A stretch of DNA of 64,000 bases, taken from NCBI RefSeq assembly GCF_900174485.1, contig NZ_LT837803.1, forward strand, positions 1,751,305 to 1,815,304, read 5' to 3'. The number at the start of each line of letters is the position of its first letter. Position 1 is the stretch's first letter. This DNA is from Sterolibacterium denitrificans (lineage in GTDB: Bacteria > Pseudomonadota > Gammaproteobacteria > Burkholderiales > Rhodocyclaceae). This document shows, one piece after another, positions 1 through 13,432 of this stretch. Both the position numbers and the translations under genes were made by a program. The notes under the pieces were generated by a model, which saw only the letters and a program-made list of their open reading frames with translations, searched no databases and was not told the origin of the DNA.

Positions 1-3893
<3,893 letters not shown>

Positions 3894-3907
3894 GAGGAAT
3901 CTGCATC

Positions 3908-5374
3908 ATGGGAAAAATCACCGGTTTTCTGGAATTCGCGCGCATCGAGGAAGGCTATGACGGCGTCGATGAGCGCCTGCGCCACTACAGGGAATTCGTC
4001 CGCGTCCTCATGCCCGAACAGGCACGCCAGCAGGGCGCGCGCTGCATGGACTGCGGCACGCCGTTCTGCAACAGCGGTTGTCCGGTCAACAACATCATTC
4101 CGGATTTCAACGATCTGGTGTATCGCGACGATTGGAAAAGCGCCATCGCCGTGCTGCATTCGACCAACAATTTTCCGGAATTCACCGGCCGCATCTGCCC
4201 GGCGCCCTGCGAGGCCGCCTGCACGCTGAACATCAACAGCCAGCCGGTGGGCATCAAGTCGATCGAGCATGCCATCATCGACCGCGCCTTCGCGGAGGGC
4301 TGGGTGCTGCCGCAGCCGGCCGCCGTGAGAACGGGCAGGAAAGTGGCCATCGTCGGCTCTGGCCCGGCGGGTCTGGCGGCCGCCCAGCAACTGGCGCGCG
4401 CCGGCCACGAGGTGACGCTGTTCGAGAAGAACGACCAGGTGGGCGGCCTGCTGCGCTTCGGCATTCCCGATTTCAAGCTCGACAAGTCGCACATCGACCG
4501 CCGCGTGGAACAGTTGCTGGCCGAAGGCGTGACGATCCGGACGAACACGCTCGTCGGCGAGCTGCCGGCGGACAGCAAGGTGACCAACTGGGCCACGGCG
4601 GCCATCGCGCCCGAGCAGCTCATGGAGGATTTCGATGCCGTGCTGCTGACCGGCGGCGCCGAGCAGTCGCGCGATCTGCCGGTGCCGGGGCGCGAGCTGG
4701 CGGGCGTGCATTTCGCGATGGAGTTTCTGCCGCAGCAGAACCGCGTCAATGCCGGCGTGGCCATGCCGCAGCAGATCCGCGCCGAGGGCAAGCGGGTGAT
4801 CGTGATCGGCGGCGGCGATACCGGCTCGGATTGCGTCGGCACATCCAACCGGCAGGGCGCGGCCAGCGTGGTGCAGTTCGAGCTGATGCCGTGCCCGCCG
4901 GAAGAGGAAGACAAACCGCTGACCTGGCCCTACTGGCCGTACAAGCTGCGTACCTCGTCCAGCCATCAGGAAGGCTGCGAGCGCGAGTTCGCCATCGCCA
5001 CCAAGGAATTCGTCGGCGAGAACGGCCGTCTGACGGGACTCAGGACGGTGCGGGTGGAGATGCGCGAGGGGCGTTTCGTCGAGATCGACGGCAGCGAGCA
5101 ATTCTGGCCCGCCGATCTGGTGCTGCTGGCGATGGGTTTCACGAGTCCGGTGGACACCGTGCTGGCCGGCTTCGGCGTGGAAAAGGATGGACGCGGCAAC
5201 GCCCGCGCCACGACCGAGGCGCAGGGCGGTTATGCCACCAACGTGGCCGGCGTGTTTGCCGCCGGCGACATGCGGCGCGGCCAGTCGCTGGTGGTCTGGG
5301 CCATCCGCGAGGGACGCCAGGCGGCCCGCGCGGTGGATGAGTACTTGATGGGCAGCTCCGATCTGCCGCGCTGA
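3908..5374 (+). CDS. gltD: Glutamate synthase small subunit
   Basis: Beta subunit of glutamate synthase (488 aa, normal length). It oxidises NADPH and passes electrons through FAD and iron-sulfur clusters to GltB. The N-terminal cysteine cluster region is visible ([14 protein letters not shown], then [12 protein letters not shown]), followed by an FAD dinucleotide fold ([17 protein letters not shown]) and an NADPH fold ([13 protein letters not shown]). The C-terminal FAD motif ([19 protein letters not shown]) closes the protein. The ATG at 3908 lies just after AGAGGAATC, an acceptable ribosome site, and directly precedes the conserved [10 protein letters not shown] opening. It is cotranscribed with gltB. 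Confidence 0.97.
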   Translation: MGKITGFLEFARIEEGYDGVDERLRHYREFVRVLMPEQARQQGARCMDCGTPFCNSGCPVNNIIPDFNDLVYRDDWKSAIAVLHSTNNFPEFTGRICPAPCEAACTLNINSQPVGIKSIEHAIIDRAFAEGWVLPQPAAVRTGRKVAIVGSGPAGLAAAQQLARAGHEVTLFEKNDQVGGLLRFGIPDFKLDKSHIDRRVEQLLAEGVTIRTNTLVGELPADSKVTNWATAAIAPEQLMEDFDAVLLTGGAEQSRDLPVPGRELAGVHFAMEFLPQQNRVNAGVAMPQQIRAEGKRVIVIGGGDTGSDCVGTSNRQGAASVVQFELMPCPPEEEDKPLTWPYWPYKLRTSSSHQEGCEREFAIATKEFVGENGRLTGLRTVRVEMREGRFVEIDGSEQFWPADLVLLAMGFTSPVDTVLAGFGVEKDGRGNARATTEAQGGYATNVAGVFAAGDMRRGQSLVVWAIREGRQAARAVDEYLMGSSDLPR

Positions 5375-5397
5375 ACAATGATTTCCGGAAACCAGAG

Positions 5398-6621
5398 ATG
5401 ATCCGCATCAACGAAAACTATCAAAAACTGCAGGCAAGTTATCTGTTCGCCGATATCGCCAGGCGGGTGCGCGAGTTTCAGGCGCAAAATCCCGGGCGCG
5501 AAATCATCCGGCTGGGCATCGGCGATGTGACGCGCGCCCTGCCGCCGGCCTGCATCGCCGCCATGCACCAGGCGGTGGATGAACTGGCCTCGGAAACGAC
5601 GTTTCGCGGCTATGGTCCCGAGCAGGGTTACGACTTCCTGCGCGAGGCGATTGCCGAGCATGACTTCCGTGCGCGCGGCGCGGAGATTGCCGCCGACGAG
5701 GTTTTCGTCAGCGATGGCGCGAAATGCGATACCGGCAACATCCAGGAAATTTTCGCCGCGGATGCGCGGGTGGCGGTTCCCGATCCGGTGTATCCGGTCT
5801 ATGTGGATACCAACGTGATGGCCGGCCGTACCGGCACAGCCAGCGATGGGCGCTATCCGGGGCTGACCTATCTCGAGTGCAACGCGGCCAACGGCTATGT
5901 GCCGCGGCTTCCCGATCAGCCGGTGGATCTGATCTACCTGTGCTTTCCCAACAATCCCACGGGCGCGACGGCCAGCCGCGCGCAACTCCAGGCCTGGGTC
6001 GATTACGCCCGGGCGCATCGGGCCTTGATCCTGTTCGATGCGGCGTATGAGGCATTCATTCGCGATCCCGCCTTGCCGCATTCGATCTACGAGATTCCCG
6101 GCGCGCGCGAAGTGGCCATCGAGTTTCGCAGCTATTCCAAGACCGCCGGGTTTACCGGGGTGCGCTGCGCCTACACCGTGGTGCCGAAGAGCTGCCTGGC
6201 CTGGGATGCCGAGGGCAAGGCGGTCGAGCTGCACGCGCTGTGGAACCGCCGCCATACCACCAAGTTCAACGGCGTTTCCTATCCGGTGCAGCGGGCGGCT
6301 GCCGCCGTCTACAGTCCGGCCGGCCAGATCCAGGTGCGCGAGCTGATCGACGGCTATCTGAAAAATGCCGCCTACATCCGCGAGGCCCTGGGCGGGCTCG
6401 GCTTCCAGTGCACGGGCGGCGACGATTCGCCGTATATCTGGGTGAACACCGGCCGCGATTCCTGGGAGTTCTTCGACCTGCTGTTGCAGCGGGCCGGCGT
6501 GGTGTGCACCCCGGGCGCCGGTTTCGGTCGCTGCGGTCAGGGGCATGTGCGCATCAGCGCCTTCAACAGCTTCGACAACGTCCGCACGGCCATGGATCGC
6601 ATCAGCGCCGCATTGAAATAA
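5398..6621 (+). CDS. dapL: LL-diaminopimelate aminotransferase
   Basis: PLP enzyme of 407 aa, fold type I, that converts tetrahydrodipicolinate directly to LL-diaminopimelate using glutamate, bypassing the succinylated intermediates. The family signature is clear: an N-terminal [17 protein letters not shown], the substrate and cofactor segment [22 protein letters not shown], and the PLP-lysine segment [13 protein letters not shown]. It lies 23 bases after gltD and 20 bases before lysA, so the gltBD and lysine genes may form one long transcript, which would put the amino donor glutamate and its user together. Most Betaproteobacteria are expected to use the DapD/DapC/DapE route, so its presence is notable. 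Substrate assignment rests on close motif agreement and the lysA/dapF neighbourhood. Confidence 0.93.
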   Translation: MIRINENYQKLQASYLFADIARRVREFQAQNPGREIIRLGIGDVTRALPPACIAAMHQAVDELASETTFRGYGPEQGYDFLREAIAEHDFRARGAEIAADEVFVSDGAKCDTGNIQEIFAADARVAVPDPVYPVYVDTNVMAGRTGTASDGRYPGLTYLECNAANGYVPRLPDQPVDLIYLCFPNNPTGATASRAQLQAWVDYARAHRALILFDAAYEAFIRDPALPHSIYEIPGAREVAIEFRSYSKTAGFTGVRCAYTVVPKSCLAWDAEGKAVELHALWNRRHTTKFNGVSYPVQRAAAAVYSPAGQIQVRELIDGYLKNAAYIREALGGLGFQCTGGDDSPYIWVNTGRDSWEFFDLLLQRAGVVCTPGAGFGRCGQGHVRISAFNSFDNVRTAMDRISAALK

Positions 6622-6641
6622 AACCGTTACAAGGTACGCCC

Positions 6642-7931
6642 ATGCCCATGTCTGCCGCTTTTCAGGCGCGCTTGTTTCCGCTCCTGCCGCAAATCGCCGA
6701 GCACTTCGGCACGCCTTTCCATATCTACGATGAAGCCGGCATCCGCGCGACGGCCCGGCAGTTGCAGGCCGCCTTCGCCGGTATATCGGGATCGGAATCG
6801 GAATCGGGGTTTCGCGAATATTTCGCGGTGAAGGCGCTGCCCAATCCGCGCATCCTCGCCATTCTGCGCGAAATGGGCTGCGGCTTCGACTGCAGCTCCA
6901 TCGCCGAGCTGCGGCTGGCCCGCGCGGCCGGCGGACGCGGGGAGGACATCATGTTCACCTCCAACAACACCGCGCCGGAAGAGTTCGCGGCGGCCGCCGC
7001 CGAGGGCGGCTGCATCCTCAATCTGGACGACCTCAGCCTGGTGGCCAAGGTGCCGGAAATGCCGGAACTGATCTGCCTGCGTTACAACCCCGGCCCGGCG
7101 CGCGATGGCAACAGCATCATCGGCAATCCGGTGGAGGCCAAATACGGCGTGGCCCATCACCAGTTGCTGGATGCCTTCCGCGCCGCCCAGGCGCGCGGGG
7201 CGCGGCGCTTCGGCCTGCACACCATGCTGGCCTCGAACGAACGCGACTACCGCTACATGGTGGAAACGGTGAAGATGCTGCTGGACGTCGTGGAATGGGT
7301 GGGCGCGGCGCTTTCCATCCGTTTCGAGTTCATCAATATGGGCGGCGGCCTGGGCATTCCCTATCGGCCGGAGGATGCGCCCTTCGATCTGGCCGCGCTG
7401 GGCGTGGAAGCCGGCGCGCTGCTGGAACAGTTTTTCCGGCGCAATGCTTACGTTCCGCGCCTGTGCATGGAGAGCGGCCGTTACATGACCGGCCCGCATG
7501 GCGTGCTGGTCACCCGGGCGATCAACCGCAAGGACACCTACCGCACTTTCATCGGCGTCGATGCCTGCATGTCCGCGCTGATGCGGCCGGGCATGTATGG
7601 GGCCTACCATCACATCGACGTGCTCGGCAAAACGCCCGGCCCGGACGACCTGCCGGTGGATGTGGTCGGTTCGCTGTGCGAAAACAACGACAAGTTCGCC
7701 ATCCAGCGTCCGCTGCCGCCGGTGGCCGATGGCGATCTGCTGGTCATCCACGATACCGGCGCGCATGGCAGCGCCATGGGCTTCAACTACAACGGCAAGC
7801 TGCGTCCGCAGGAACTGCTGCTGCGCGAGGACGGCGGGGTCGAGCTGATCCGCCGGGCCGAGACGGTGGAGGATTATTTCGCCACGCTGAACTTTGCGCC
7901 GCGTCAGTGGCGTCCGGGCCAACAGATTTAG
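6642..7931 (+). CDS. lysA: Diaminopimelate decarboxylase
   Basis: PLP-dependent fold type III decarboxylase (429 aa) that makes L-lysine from meso-diaminopimelate. The PLP lysine is in [10 protein letters not shown]; the glycine-rich phosphate-binding segment is [10 protein letters not shown]; the C-terminal active-site block is [10 protein letters not shown] and [16 protein letters not shown], all typical of DapDC. The frame is open further upstream inside dapL, but the ATG at 6642 follows an AAGG and begins the conserved protein. A four-copy hexanucleotide run (6786-6809) encodes a Ser-Glu-rich loop. The neighbours dapL and dapF support lysine biosynthesis rather than carboxynorspermidine decarboxylation, which is the main alternative for this fold. 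Confidence 0.92.
   Translation: MPMSAAFQARLFPLLPQIAEHFGTPFHIYDEAGIRATARQLQAAFAGISGSESESGFREYFAVKALPNPRILAILREMGCGFDCSSIAELRLARAAGGRGEDIMFTSNNTAPEEFAAAAAEGGCILNLDDLSLVAKVPEMPELICLRYNPGPARDGNSIIGNPVEAKYGVAHHQLLDAFRAAQARGARRFGLHTMLASNERDYRYMVETVKMLLDVVEWVGAALSIRFEFINMGGGLGIPYRPEDAPFDLAALGVEAGALLEQFFRRNAYVPRLCMESGRYMTGPHGVLVTRAINRKDTYRTFIGVDACMSALMRPGMYGAYHHIDVLGKTPGPDDLPVDVVGSLCENNDKFAIQRPLPPVADGDLLVIHDTGAHGSAMGFNYNGKLRPQELLLREDGGVELIRRAETVEDYFATLNFAPRQWRPGQQI
6786..6809 (+). repeat. In-frame hexanucleotide microsatellite in lysA
   Basis: Four tandem near-copies of TCGGRR (TCGGGA, TCGGAA, TCGGAA, TCGGGG). They encode the short acidic loop GSESESG between the N-terminal helix and the PLP-lysine strand. 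Slippage here would add or remove two residues without changing the frame. Confidence 0.7.
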
Positions 7932-7944
7932 GGGGCCGCTGCCG

Positions 7945-8778
7945 ATGCCAACGCGCCAGCAGGAGATCGCCGCCGTGCTCAAGGTGGTTCCACCCTTTGC
8001 CGACCTCGCGGCCTTGCAGGCGGAGATCGACCGGCGCATCGGTTTCATTCAGGAAAGGCTGCGCGCGAGCGGCCTGAAGACTTTGGTGCTGGGCATCAGC
8101 GGCGGCGTCGATTCGCTGCTGGCCGGCCGGCTGGCCCAGTTGGCGGTGGAAACGCTGCGCGCGGCCGGCGGCGATGCCGCTTCCGACTACCGTTTCATCG
8201 CCGTGCGCCTACCCTACAAGGAACAGCACGACGAGCGGGACGCCCGCGCCGCGCTCGACTTCATCCGTGCCGACGAGGTCTGCGTCGTCAACATCGAGGC
8301 CGGCGTCCGCGGATTGGCCGCGCAGCTCGCTCATCTGCACTGTCTGCCTGCGCCGCGGCGCGATTTCGTGCTCGGCAATCTCAAGGCGCGTTGCCGCATG
8401 GCGGCGCAATACGCCATCGCCAATGCGACGGGCGGCCTGGTCATCGGCACCGATCATGCCGCCGAGGCGGTGATGGGCTTCTTCACCAAATTCGGCGATG
8501 GCGCCTGCGATCTGGCGCCCTTGTCCGGCCTGGTGAAAAGCCAGGTCCGCGCCATGGCGAGCCATCTTGGCGCTCCTGAGGCGCTGGTTCACAAAACGCC
8601 CACGGCCGACCTCGAAGAACTGCATCCCGGCAAGCCGGATGAACTGGCCTATGGCGTCAGCTATGCGGAAATCGACGCCTTCCTGCACGGCCAGCCGGTG
8701 AGCGAAGCGGCCAGCGCACGCATCCTGGCGGCTTTCGATGCCAGCGCGCACAAGCGCGGGCTGCCGCTGGCTCCTTGA
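7945..8778 (+). CDS. nadE: NH3-dependent NAD(+) synthase
   Basis: Adenine-nucleotide alpha hydrolase family ligase (277 aa, the size of the E. coli type ammonia-dependent enzyme) that amidates nicotinic acid adenine dinucleotide to NAD. The PP-loop SGGVDS is seen in [14 protein letters not shown], followed by [14 protein letters not shown] and [26 protein letters not shown], the NaAD-binding region. No glutaminase domain is present. The frame opens earlier, inside lysA, but ATG 7945 after GGGGG gives the usual N-terminus. It sits 13 bases after lysA and 21 before dapF, so it travels within the lysine operon although its product serves cofactor synthesis. Confidence 0.94.
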   Translation: MPTRQQEIAAVLKVVPPFADLAALQAEIDRRIGFIQERLRASGLKTLVLGISGGVDSLLAGRLAQLAVETLRAAGGDAASDYRFIAVRLPYKEQHDERDARAALDFIRADEVCVVNIEAGVRGLAAQLAHLHCLPAPRRDFVLGNLKARCRMAAQYAIANATGGLVIGTDHAAEAVMGFFTKFGDGACDLAPLSGLVKSQVRAMASHLGAPEALVHKTPTADLEELHPGKPDELAYGVSYAEIDAFLHGQPVSEAASARILAAFDASAHKRGLPLAP

Positions 8779-8799
8779 GCGTCATTGGGCGTCATGGGC

Positions 8800-9666
8800 A
8801 TGAATCCAAATCCAAATCGAACGCCTTTGGCGTTCACCAAAATGCACGGCCTGGGCAATGATTTCATGGTGCTGGATTGCACCCGCGCGCACCTGCAACT
8901 GAGCGATGCGCAAATTCGTCTGCTCGCCGACCGCCATTTCGGCGTGGGCTTCGACCAGTTGCTGATGGTCGAGCCGGCCACCCGGCCGGACGTGGATTTC
9001 CGCTACCGCATCTTCAATGCCGATGGCTCGGAGGTCGAGCAGTGCGGCAATGGCGCACGCTGCTTCGCCCGCTTCGTGCGCGACCGGGGATTGAGCGACA
9101 AGGATCTCATCCGCGTGGAAACCGCTGCCGGAGTGATCGAACTGCGCCTCACGCCCGAAGGCCGCGTGGTGGTGAACATGGGCGTGCCTAAGCTGCTGCC
9201 GGCCGAAATCCCTTTTCTGGCCGATGCGCCGGCGTTGCTTCATCGGGTCGAGGTTAACGTCGATGGCGGCAGCGAACAGGTCGAGCTGGCCGTCGTCAAC
9301 ATGGGCAATCCGCATGCCGTGCTGTTCGTCGAATCGGTCGACACGGCGCCGGTGGGCAGGCTCGGGCCGCTGCTGGAGTCGCATCCGCGCTTTCCGGCCC
9401 GGGTGAACGTCGGCTTCATGCAGGTGCTGGCGCGCGATCGGGTGAAGCTGCGGGTGTTCGAGCGCGGCACCGGGGAAACGCTCGCCTGCGGCACGGGCGC
9501 GTGCGCCGCCGTGGTGGCCGGCCGGCGGCGCGGTTTGCTGGATGAGCGGGTCGAGGTGGCACTGCCCGGTGGCGAACTGCGCATCGAGTGGCCGGGCGAA
9601 AATGCGCCAGTCCTCATGGCCGGGCCTGCAACGAGGGTGTACGAAGGGCTGTGGCTGTGGCCCTGA
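8800..9666 (+). CDS. dapF: Diaminopimelate epimerase
   Basis: Cofactor-independent racemase (288 aa) that interconverts LL- and meso-diaminopimelate, the step after DapL and before LysA and peptidoglycan synthesis. Both active-site cysteine motifs are present: [13 protein letters not shown] in the N-terminal half and [13 protein letters not shown] in the C-terminal half, with the opening [11 protein letters not shown]. The start is uncertain: ATG at 8794, ATG at 8800 and an earlier TTG are all in frame, and none has a strong ribosome site. ATG 8800 is chosen as the closest to the conserved start. It is the last gene of the dapL-lysA-nadE-dapF block and is convergent with the amidotransferase downstream. 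Confidence 0.95.
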   Translation: MNPNPNRTPLAFTKMHGLGNDFMVLDCTRAHLQLSDAQIRLLADRHFGVGFDQLLMVEPATRPDVDFRYRIFNADGSEVEQCGNGARCFARFVRDRGLSDKDLIRVETAAGVIELRLTPEGRVVVNMGVPKLLPAEIPFLADAPALLHRVEVNVDGGSEQVELAVVNMGNPHAVLFVESVDTAPVGRLGPLLESHPRFPARVNVGFMQVLARDRVKLRVFERGTGETLACGTGACAAVVAGRRRGLLDERVEVALPGGELRIEWPGENAPVLMAGPATRVYEGLWLWP

Positions 9667-9694
9667 AGCTCATGGCCATCGTCCGCCGGGAATG

Positions 9695-10426
9695 TCAGGC
9701 GGGTTCGCGCCGCAGGGCATAGGCCGCCATCAAGCGATCGAGAAACTCGAACAGCTTCCGGTTCATGGGGCCGTAATCGTGGGCGCGCAGCATTTCGGGC
9801 GTTTGCACGAAACCTGACGCTGCTGCCGCAAACTCCGCGGGTGGCGTCGCGATGATCATTCCTTCGATCGTTTCCGCGGTGAATTCCAGGTGGCACTGCA
9901 AGCCATAGGCCAGTTCGCCATACTCGATGATCTGCCGCGGGCAGCCGGCGCTGCGGGCAAGGATCCTTGACTGCGGCGTCAGCCCGGGCATGTCGCTGTG
10001 CCAATGGCCGACTTCCAGGCCGTCGCCAAAGTGGGCGCACATGGGATGGGTTTTGCCTGCCGCCGTCAACTGGATGGGAAACTTGCCGATTTCCTTTGCC
10101 GGGCTGGATTCGTGCGGCGCGCCCAGCGCCTTGCCCAGCAACTGCGCGCCCAGACAGACGCCGACCACGGCCTTGCCCGCGGCGATGCAGGCGGCAATCA
10201 GGGCGCATTCGGCGGCGGCGTCGAAATGCGCGCACTCTTCCCGCGTCGTCGTCGTCGATTGCGGCCCGCCCAGGATGACCAGCAGGTCGATGGCGGCGAT
10301 GGCCGTCGGCAAAGGTTCATGGGCATATACGCGGGAATGGCTGGCCGTGTGGCCGCGCTCGTTCACCCAGGCGGTGAAGGCGCCAGGTGCTTCAAAGGCT
10401 TCGTGTTCCACGAAATGCACGTTCAT
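9695..10426 (-). CDS. Class I glutamine amidotransferase (GMP synthase-like GATase)
   Basis: Stand-alone class I amidotransferase domain (243 aa), hydrolysing glutamine or a gamma-glutamyl compound. The nucleophile elbow is VVGVCLGAQLLGKALG with the catalytic Cys, and the histidine is in GLQCHLEF. The frame is open well upstream, but ATG 10426 has GGAG six bases before it and starts the conserved MNVHFVEHEAF. Length and layout match the family annotated as GMP synthase-like amidotransferases; the acceptor is unknown. It is divergent from the nitrogen-regulated porin-glnK-amtB operon and convergent with dapF. A role in nitrogen recycling is only suggested by context. Confidence 0.88.
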   Translation of the reverse strand: MNVHFVEHEAFEAPGAFTAWVNERGHTASHSRVYAHEPLPTAIAAIDLLVILGGPQSTTTTREECAHFDAAAECALIAACIAAGKAVVGVCLGAQLLGKALGAPHESSPAKEIGKFPIQLTAAGKTHPMCAHFGDGLEVGHWHSDMPGLTPQSRILARSAGCPRQIIEYGELAYGLQCHLEFTAETIEGMIIATPPAEFAAAASGFVQTPEMLRAHDYGPMNRKLFEFLDRLMAAYALRREPA

Positions 10427-10629
10427 GTCTTGCTCCGCCGAGAATTTGAAATCTTGAACGACGCAATTGCCGTGCCATGCCTGCCGTCGCCGCCGTGACC
10501 ATGATCTGCAGCGCGCATGCCCGTTGTTGGCGCGCAGGCGGTGCGGCGTGCCACAGGACGAGGCCGGTATTCTTTCATCCACTACCCGTAATTCTTTGTA
10601 AGCATTTGAAATAACTGTGTTTTTTGTGT

Positions 10630-10645
10630 TGGCACGGTTTCTGCT
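10630..10645 (+). promoter_or_regulatory. Sigma-54 (RpoN) promoter of the porin-glnK-amtB operon
   Basis: TGGCACG at 10630-10636, four bases, then CTGCT at 10641-10645. The invariant GG (10631-10632) and GC (10643-10644) are separated by exactly 10 bases, and only one base differs from the TGGCACGNNNNTTGCW consensus. Transcription would start near 10656. This fits NtrC-type activation under nitrogen limitation. A GC-rich imperfect dyad around 10528-10548 (GGCGC...GGTGCG) is a possible but weak NtrC site. Confidence 0.85.
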
Positions 10646-10711
10646 GTGTGAGGAGTGGCCACGCTGCATTTGCAGCATGCGCAAATCACAACGCACAACG
10701 GGGAAATCGCC

Positions 10712-11476
10712 ATGAAAAATACGCTTTATGCTGCAGTTCTTGCCTTGCTGCCCGCGGCCGCCATGGCTGCCGAATCGCCCGACAGCCATAGTTTCAGCGG
10801 CAACATCACGCTGACTTCCACCTACCTGTACCGCGGCATCGACCAGACCAATGGCAAGCCCGCGCTGCAGGGCGGCTTCGATTACGTGCATGCCAGCGGC
10901 TTCTATGCGGGCACCTGGGGTTCGACGATTTCGTGGCTCTCCGATCAGGGCCCCGGCATCAGCGCGCCGCTGGAACTCGACATCTACGGCGGCTACAAGC
11001 AAAGCTTTGCCGGCGGCGACTGGTATTACGACGTCGGCGTGCTGAATTATCGCTATCCGGGCAGCTACCCGGCCGGCTTCACCCGGCCGGACACCACCGA
11101 AATCCACGCCAAGCTCGGCTGGAAGTCCATCAGTTTCAAGTATTCCAGCGTCGTCTCCAGCCATCTCTTCGGCGCTTCCACGCCGACGGGCGGCAAGACG
11201 CGCGGCAGCGGCTATGCCGATCTTGCGCTGGAGCACGATCTGGGCAACGGCTGGGGCATCAATGCCCATCTGGGCCACCAGAGCGTCAAGGATTTCGGTG
11301 AGGCTTCATATACCGATTACCGGCTCGGCGTCAGCAAGGATCTCGGTTTCGGCAGCCTCGGCGTTCATGTCTCCGGCAGCAATGCCAAAGGCAAGGCCGG
11401 CCAGCCGTATCACAACGCCTTCAACCGCGATCTGGGCGACGACCGGATCGTCGTCAGCTTTACCAAAACGCTGTAA
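10712..11476 (+). CDS. TorF-family putative outer-membrane porin
   Basis: Secreted beta-barrel-type protein (254 aa) of the family annotated as TorF putative porins. The signal peptide is MKNTLYAAVLALLPAAAMAA with an AxA cleavage site. The mature protein is rich in alternating aromatic and polar strands, with the family opening NITLTSTYLYRGIDQTNGKPALQGGFDY and a C-terminal aromatic/valine-rich strand ending SFTKTL. ATG 10712 is about 56 bases after the predicted sigma-54 start point. It is first in the operon with glnK and amtB, so it probably admits ammonium or small nitrogen compounds through the outer membrane; that function is inferred from position and shared regulation. Confidence 0.87.
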   Translation: MKNTLYAAVLALLPAAAMAAESPDSHSFSGNITLTSTYLYRGIDQTNGKPALQGGFDYVHASGFYAGTWGSTISWLSDQGPGISAPLELDIYGGYKQSFAGGDWYYDVGVLNYRYPGSYPAGFTRPDTTEIHAKLGWKSISFKYSSVVSSHLFGASTPTGGKTRGSGYADLALEHDLGNGWGINAHLGHQSVKDFGEASYTDYRLGVSKDLGFGSLGVHVSGSNAKGKAGQPYHNAFNRDLGDDRIVVSFTKTL

Positions 11477-11833
<357 letters not shown>

Positions 11834-11924
11834 GTATTTTCCGATTCTTCCGATGCGTCCAATCCCTTTGATCCGTTCGATCCGTCCGTAACCTGTCTTA
11901 CTTTCAACGATCTGGAGTGCTACC

Positions 11925-13247
11925 GTGAAAAAATCTCTCGTTGCCACGGCCACCGCCGCCATCCTGGCAAGCCCAGTCCTTGCATTCGCCGGTGACGGTG
12001 CAAATGCCGTCGGCGCCATCGTGGAAAAAGGCGATGTCGCCTGGATGCTGGTTGCCACCGCCCTGGTGGTCTTCATGGCGGTGCCTGGGCTGGCGCTGTT
12101 TTATGGCGGCCTCGTCCGCAGGAAGAACGTGCTGTCCGTTCTGATGCAGGTGCTCGTGGTGTTTTCCCTGATTGCCGTGCTTTGGTCCGTCTATGGCTAC
12201 ACGCTGGCCTTTGGCGGTGCGGGCCGGTTCATCGGATCGCTGGACAAGCTCTTTCTTGCCGGCATCGATACGGCATCCCTGGCCGATACCTTTTCGGAGA
12301 ACGTGAAAATTCCGGAACTGCTGTTTGCCGCCTTCCAGGCGACGTTTGCCGGGATCACCTGCGCGCTGATCGTGGGTTCCTTTGCCGAGCGCATCCGCTT
12401 CGCTGCCGTGCTCGTCTTCTGCACGCTCTGGTTCAGCTTTGCCTATCTGCCGATTGCGCACATGGTGTGGGGTGCCGGCGGCTACCTGTTGAGCAAGGGC
12501 GCGCTGGATTTCGCCGGCGGCACCGTGGTGCACATCAACGCGGCGGTCGCCGGTCTGGTCGGCGCCTGGATGGTCGGCACGCGCATCGGCTACAGGAAGG
12601 AAATCATGGCGCCGCACAATCTGACGCATACGATGGTCGGCGCGTCCATGCTGTGGGTGGGCTGGTTCGGCTTCAATGCGGGTTCCAACCTGGAAGCCAA
12701 TGCCGGCGCGGCGCTGGCCTTCATCAATACGCTGGTGGCCACCGCGGCCGGCGTGCTCGCCTGGAGCCTGGGGGAAAGCCTGTTCAAGAAGAAGGCGTCG
12801 ATGCTCGGCGCGGCCTCGGGCGCCATTGCCGGCCTGGTGGCCATTACGCCGGCGTGCGGCAGCGTGGCGCCCATGGGGGCCATCGTCATCGGCTTCCTGG
12901 CGGGTCTGCTGTGCCTCTGGGCCGTCCATGCGCTCAAGCGCATGCTGGGCGCGGACGATACGCTGGACGTGTTCGGCATCCACGGCATGGGAGGGATACT
13001 CGGCGCCCTGTTGACGGGCGTTTTCACCGCGCCTTCACTGGGCGGCACCGGCGCTGCGGACTTTTCCATCGCCAGCCAATTGCTGGTGCAGGCGGAGGGG
13101 ATCGTGATCACCATCGTCTGGTCGGGCGTGGTGGCCTTCCTCGCCTTCAAGCTGGTGGATATGACGATCGGCCTGCGGGTGAGCGAGGATGACGAACGGG
13201 TCGGGCTGGATGTGGCGAGCCACGGCGAACGCGCGTACAGCGATTAG
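11925..13247 (+). CDS. amtB: Ammonium transporter
   Basis: Amt/Rh family ammonium channel (440 aa) with a cleavable signal peptide (MKKSLVATATAAILASPVLAFA) and 11 expected membrane helices. The twin-histidine pore residues are present in YLPIAHMVWG and DVFGIHGMGG, together with the Amt signature around AGGTVVHINAAVAGLVGA. It is the last gene of the sigma-54-driven operon. GlnK is expected to bind its cytoplasmic face when nitrogen is plentiful. The 91-base glnK-amtB gap is built of short CCGAT/TCCG repeats and contains no gene. A palindromic repeat begins directly at its stop codon. Confidence 0.97.
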   Translation: MKKSLVATATAAILASPVLAFAGDGANAVGAIVEKGDVAWMLVATALVVFMAVPGLALFYGGLVRRKNVLSVLMQVLVVFSLIAVLWSVYGYTLAFGGAGRFIGSLDKLFLAGIDTASLADTFSENVKIPELLFAAFQATFAGITCALIVGSFAERIRFAAVLVFCTLWFSFAYLPIAHMVWGAGGYLLSKGALDFAGGTVVHINAAVAGLVGAWMVGTRIGYRKEIMAPHNLTHTMVGASMLWVGWFGFNAGSNLEANAGAALAFINTLVATAAGVLAWSLGESLFKKKASMLGAASGAIAGLVAITPACGSVAPMGAIVIGFLAGLLCLWAVHALKRMLGADDTLDVFGIHGMGGILGALLTGVFTAPSLGGTGAADFSIASQLLVQAEGIVITIVWSGVVAFLAFKLVDMTIGLRVSEDDERVGLDVASHGERAYSD

Positions 13248-13377
13248 GGAAACGCTGGATAAGCCCTCCGTTCGTGGTGAGCTTGTCGAACCATGAACGG
13301 AGGATGTACTAAATCAGCAAGTTGCAAAGCCTGCCCTTCGACAGGCTCAGGGCGAACGGACTTATTCAGTGTTTCCT
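13248..13377. repeat. Long imperfect palindromic repeat (REP/MITE-like)
   Basis: A roughly 130-bp element whose ends mirror each other. The left arm reads GGAAACGCTGGATAAG then TCCGTTCGTGGTGAGC; the right arm, read on the other strand, is GGAAACACTGAATAAG then TCCGTTCGCCCTGAGC, both continuing TTGTCGAA or CTGTCGAA. It fills the space between amtB and the convergent GGDEF-EAL gene and could fold into a large hairpin that also ends transcription. Confidence 0.75.
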
Positions 13378-13432
13378 TAGGCTGTCTCTATCTGTATCGC
13401 TGCGCGGGAGCATGCACTGAAGCCGGCAGGCT

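Noticed and set aside
10427-11278. Upstream extension of the glutamine amidotransferase frame to 527 residues
   Set aside because: The extra part runs antisense through the porin gene, while ATG 10426 has a good ribosome site and begins the conserved domain.
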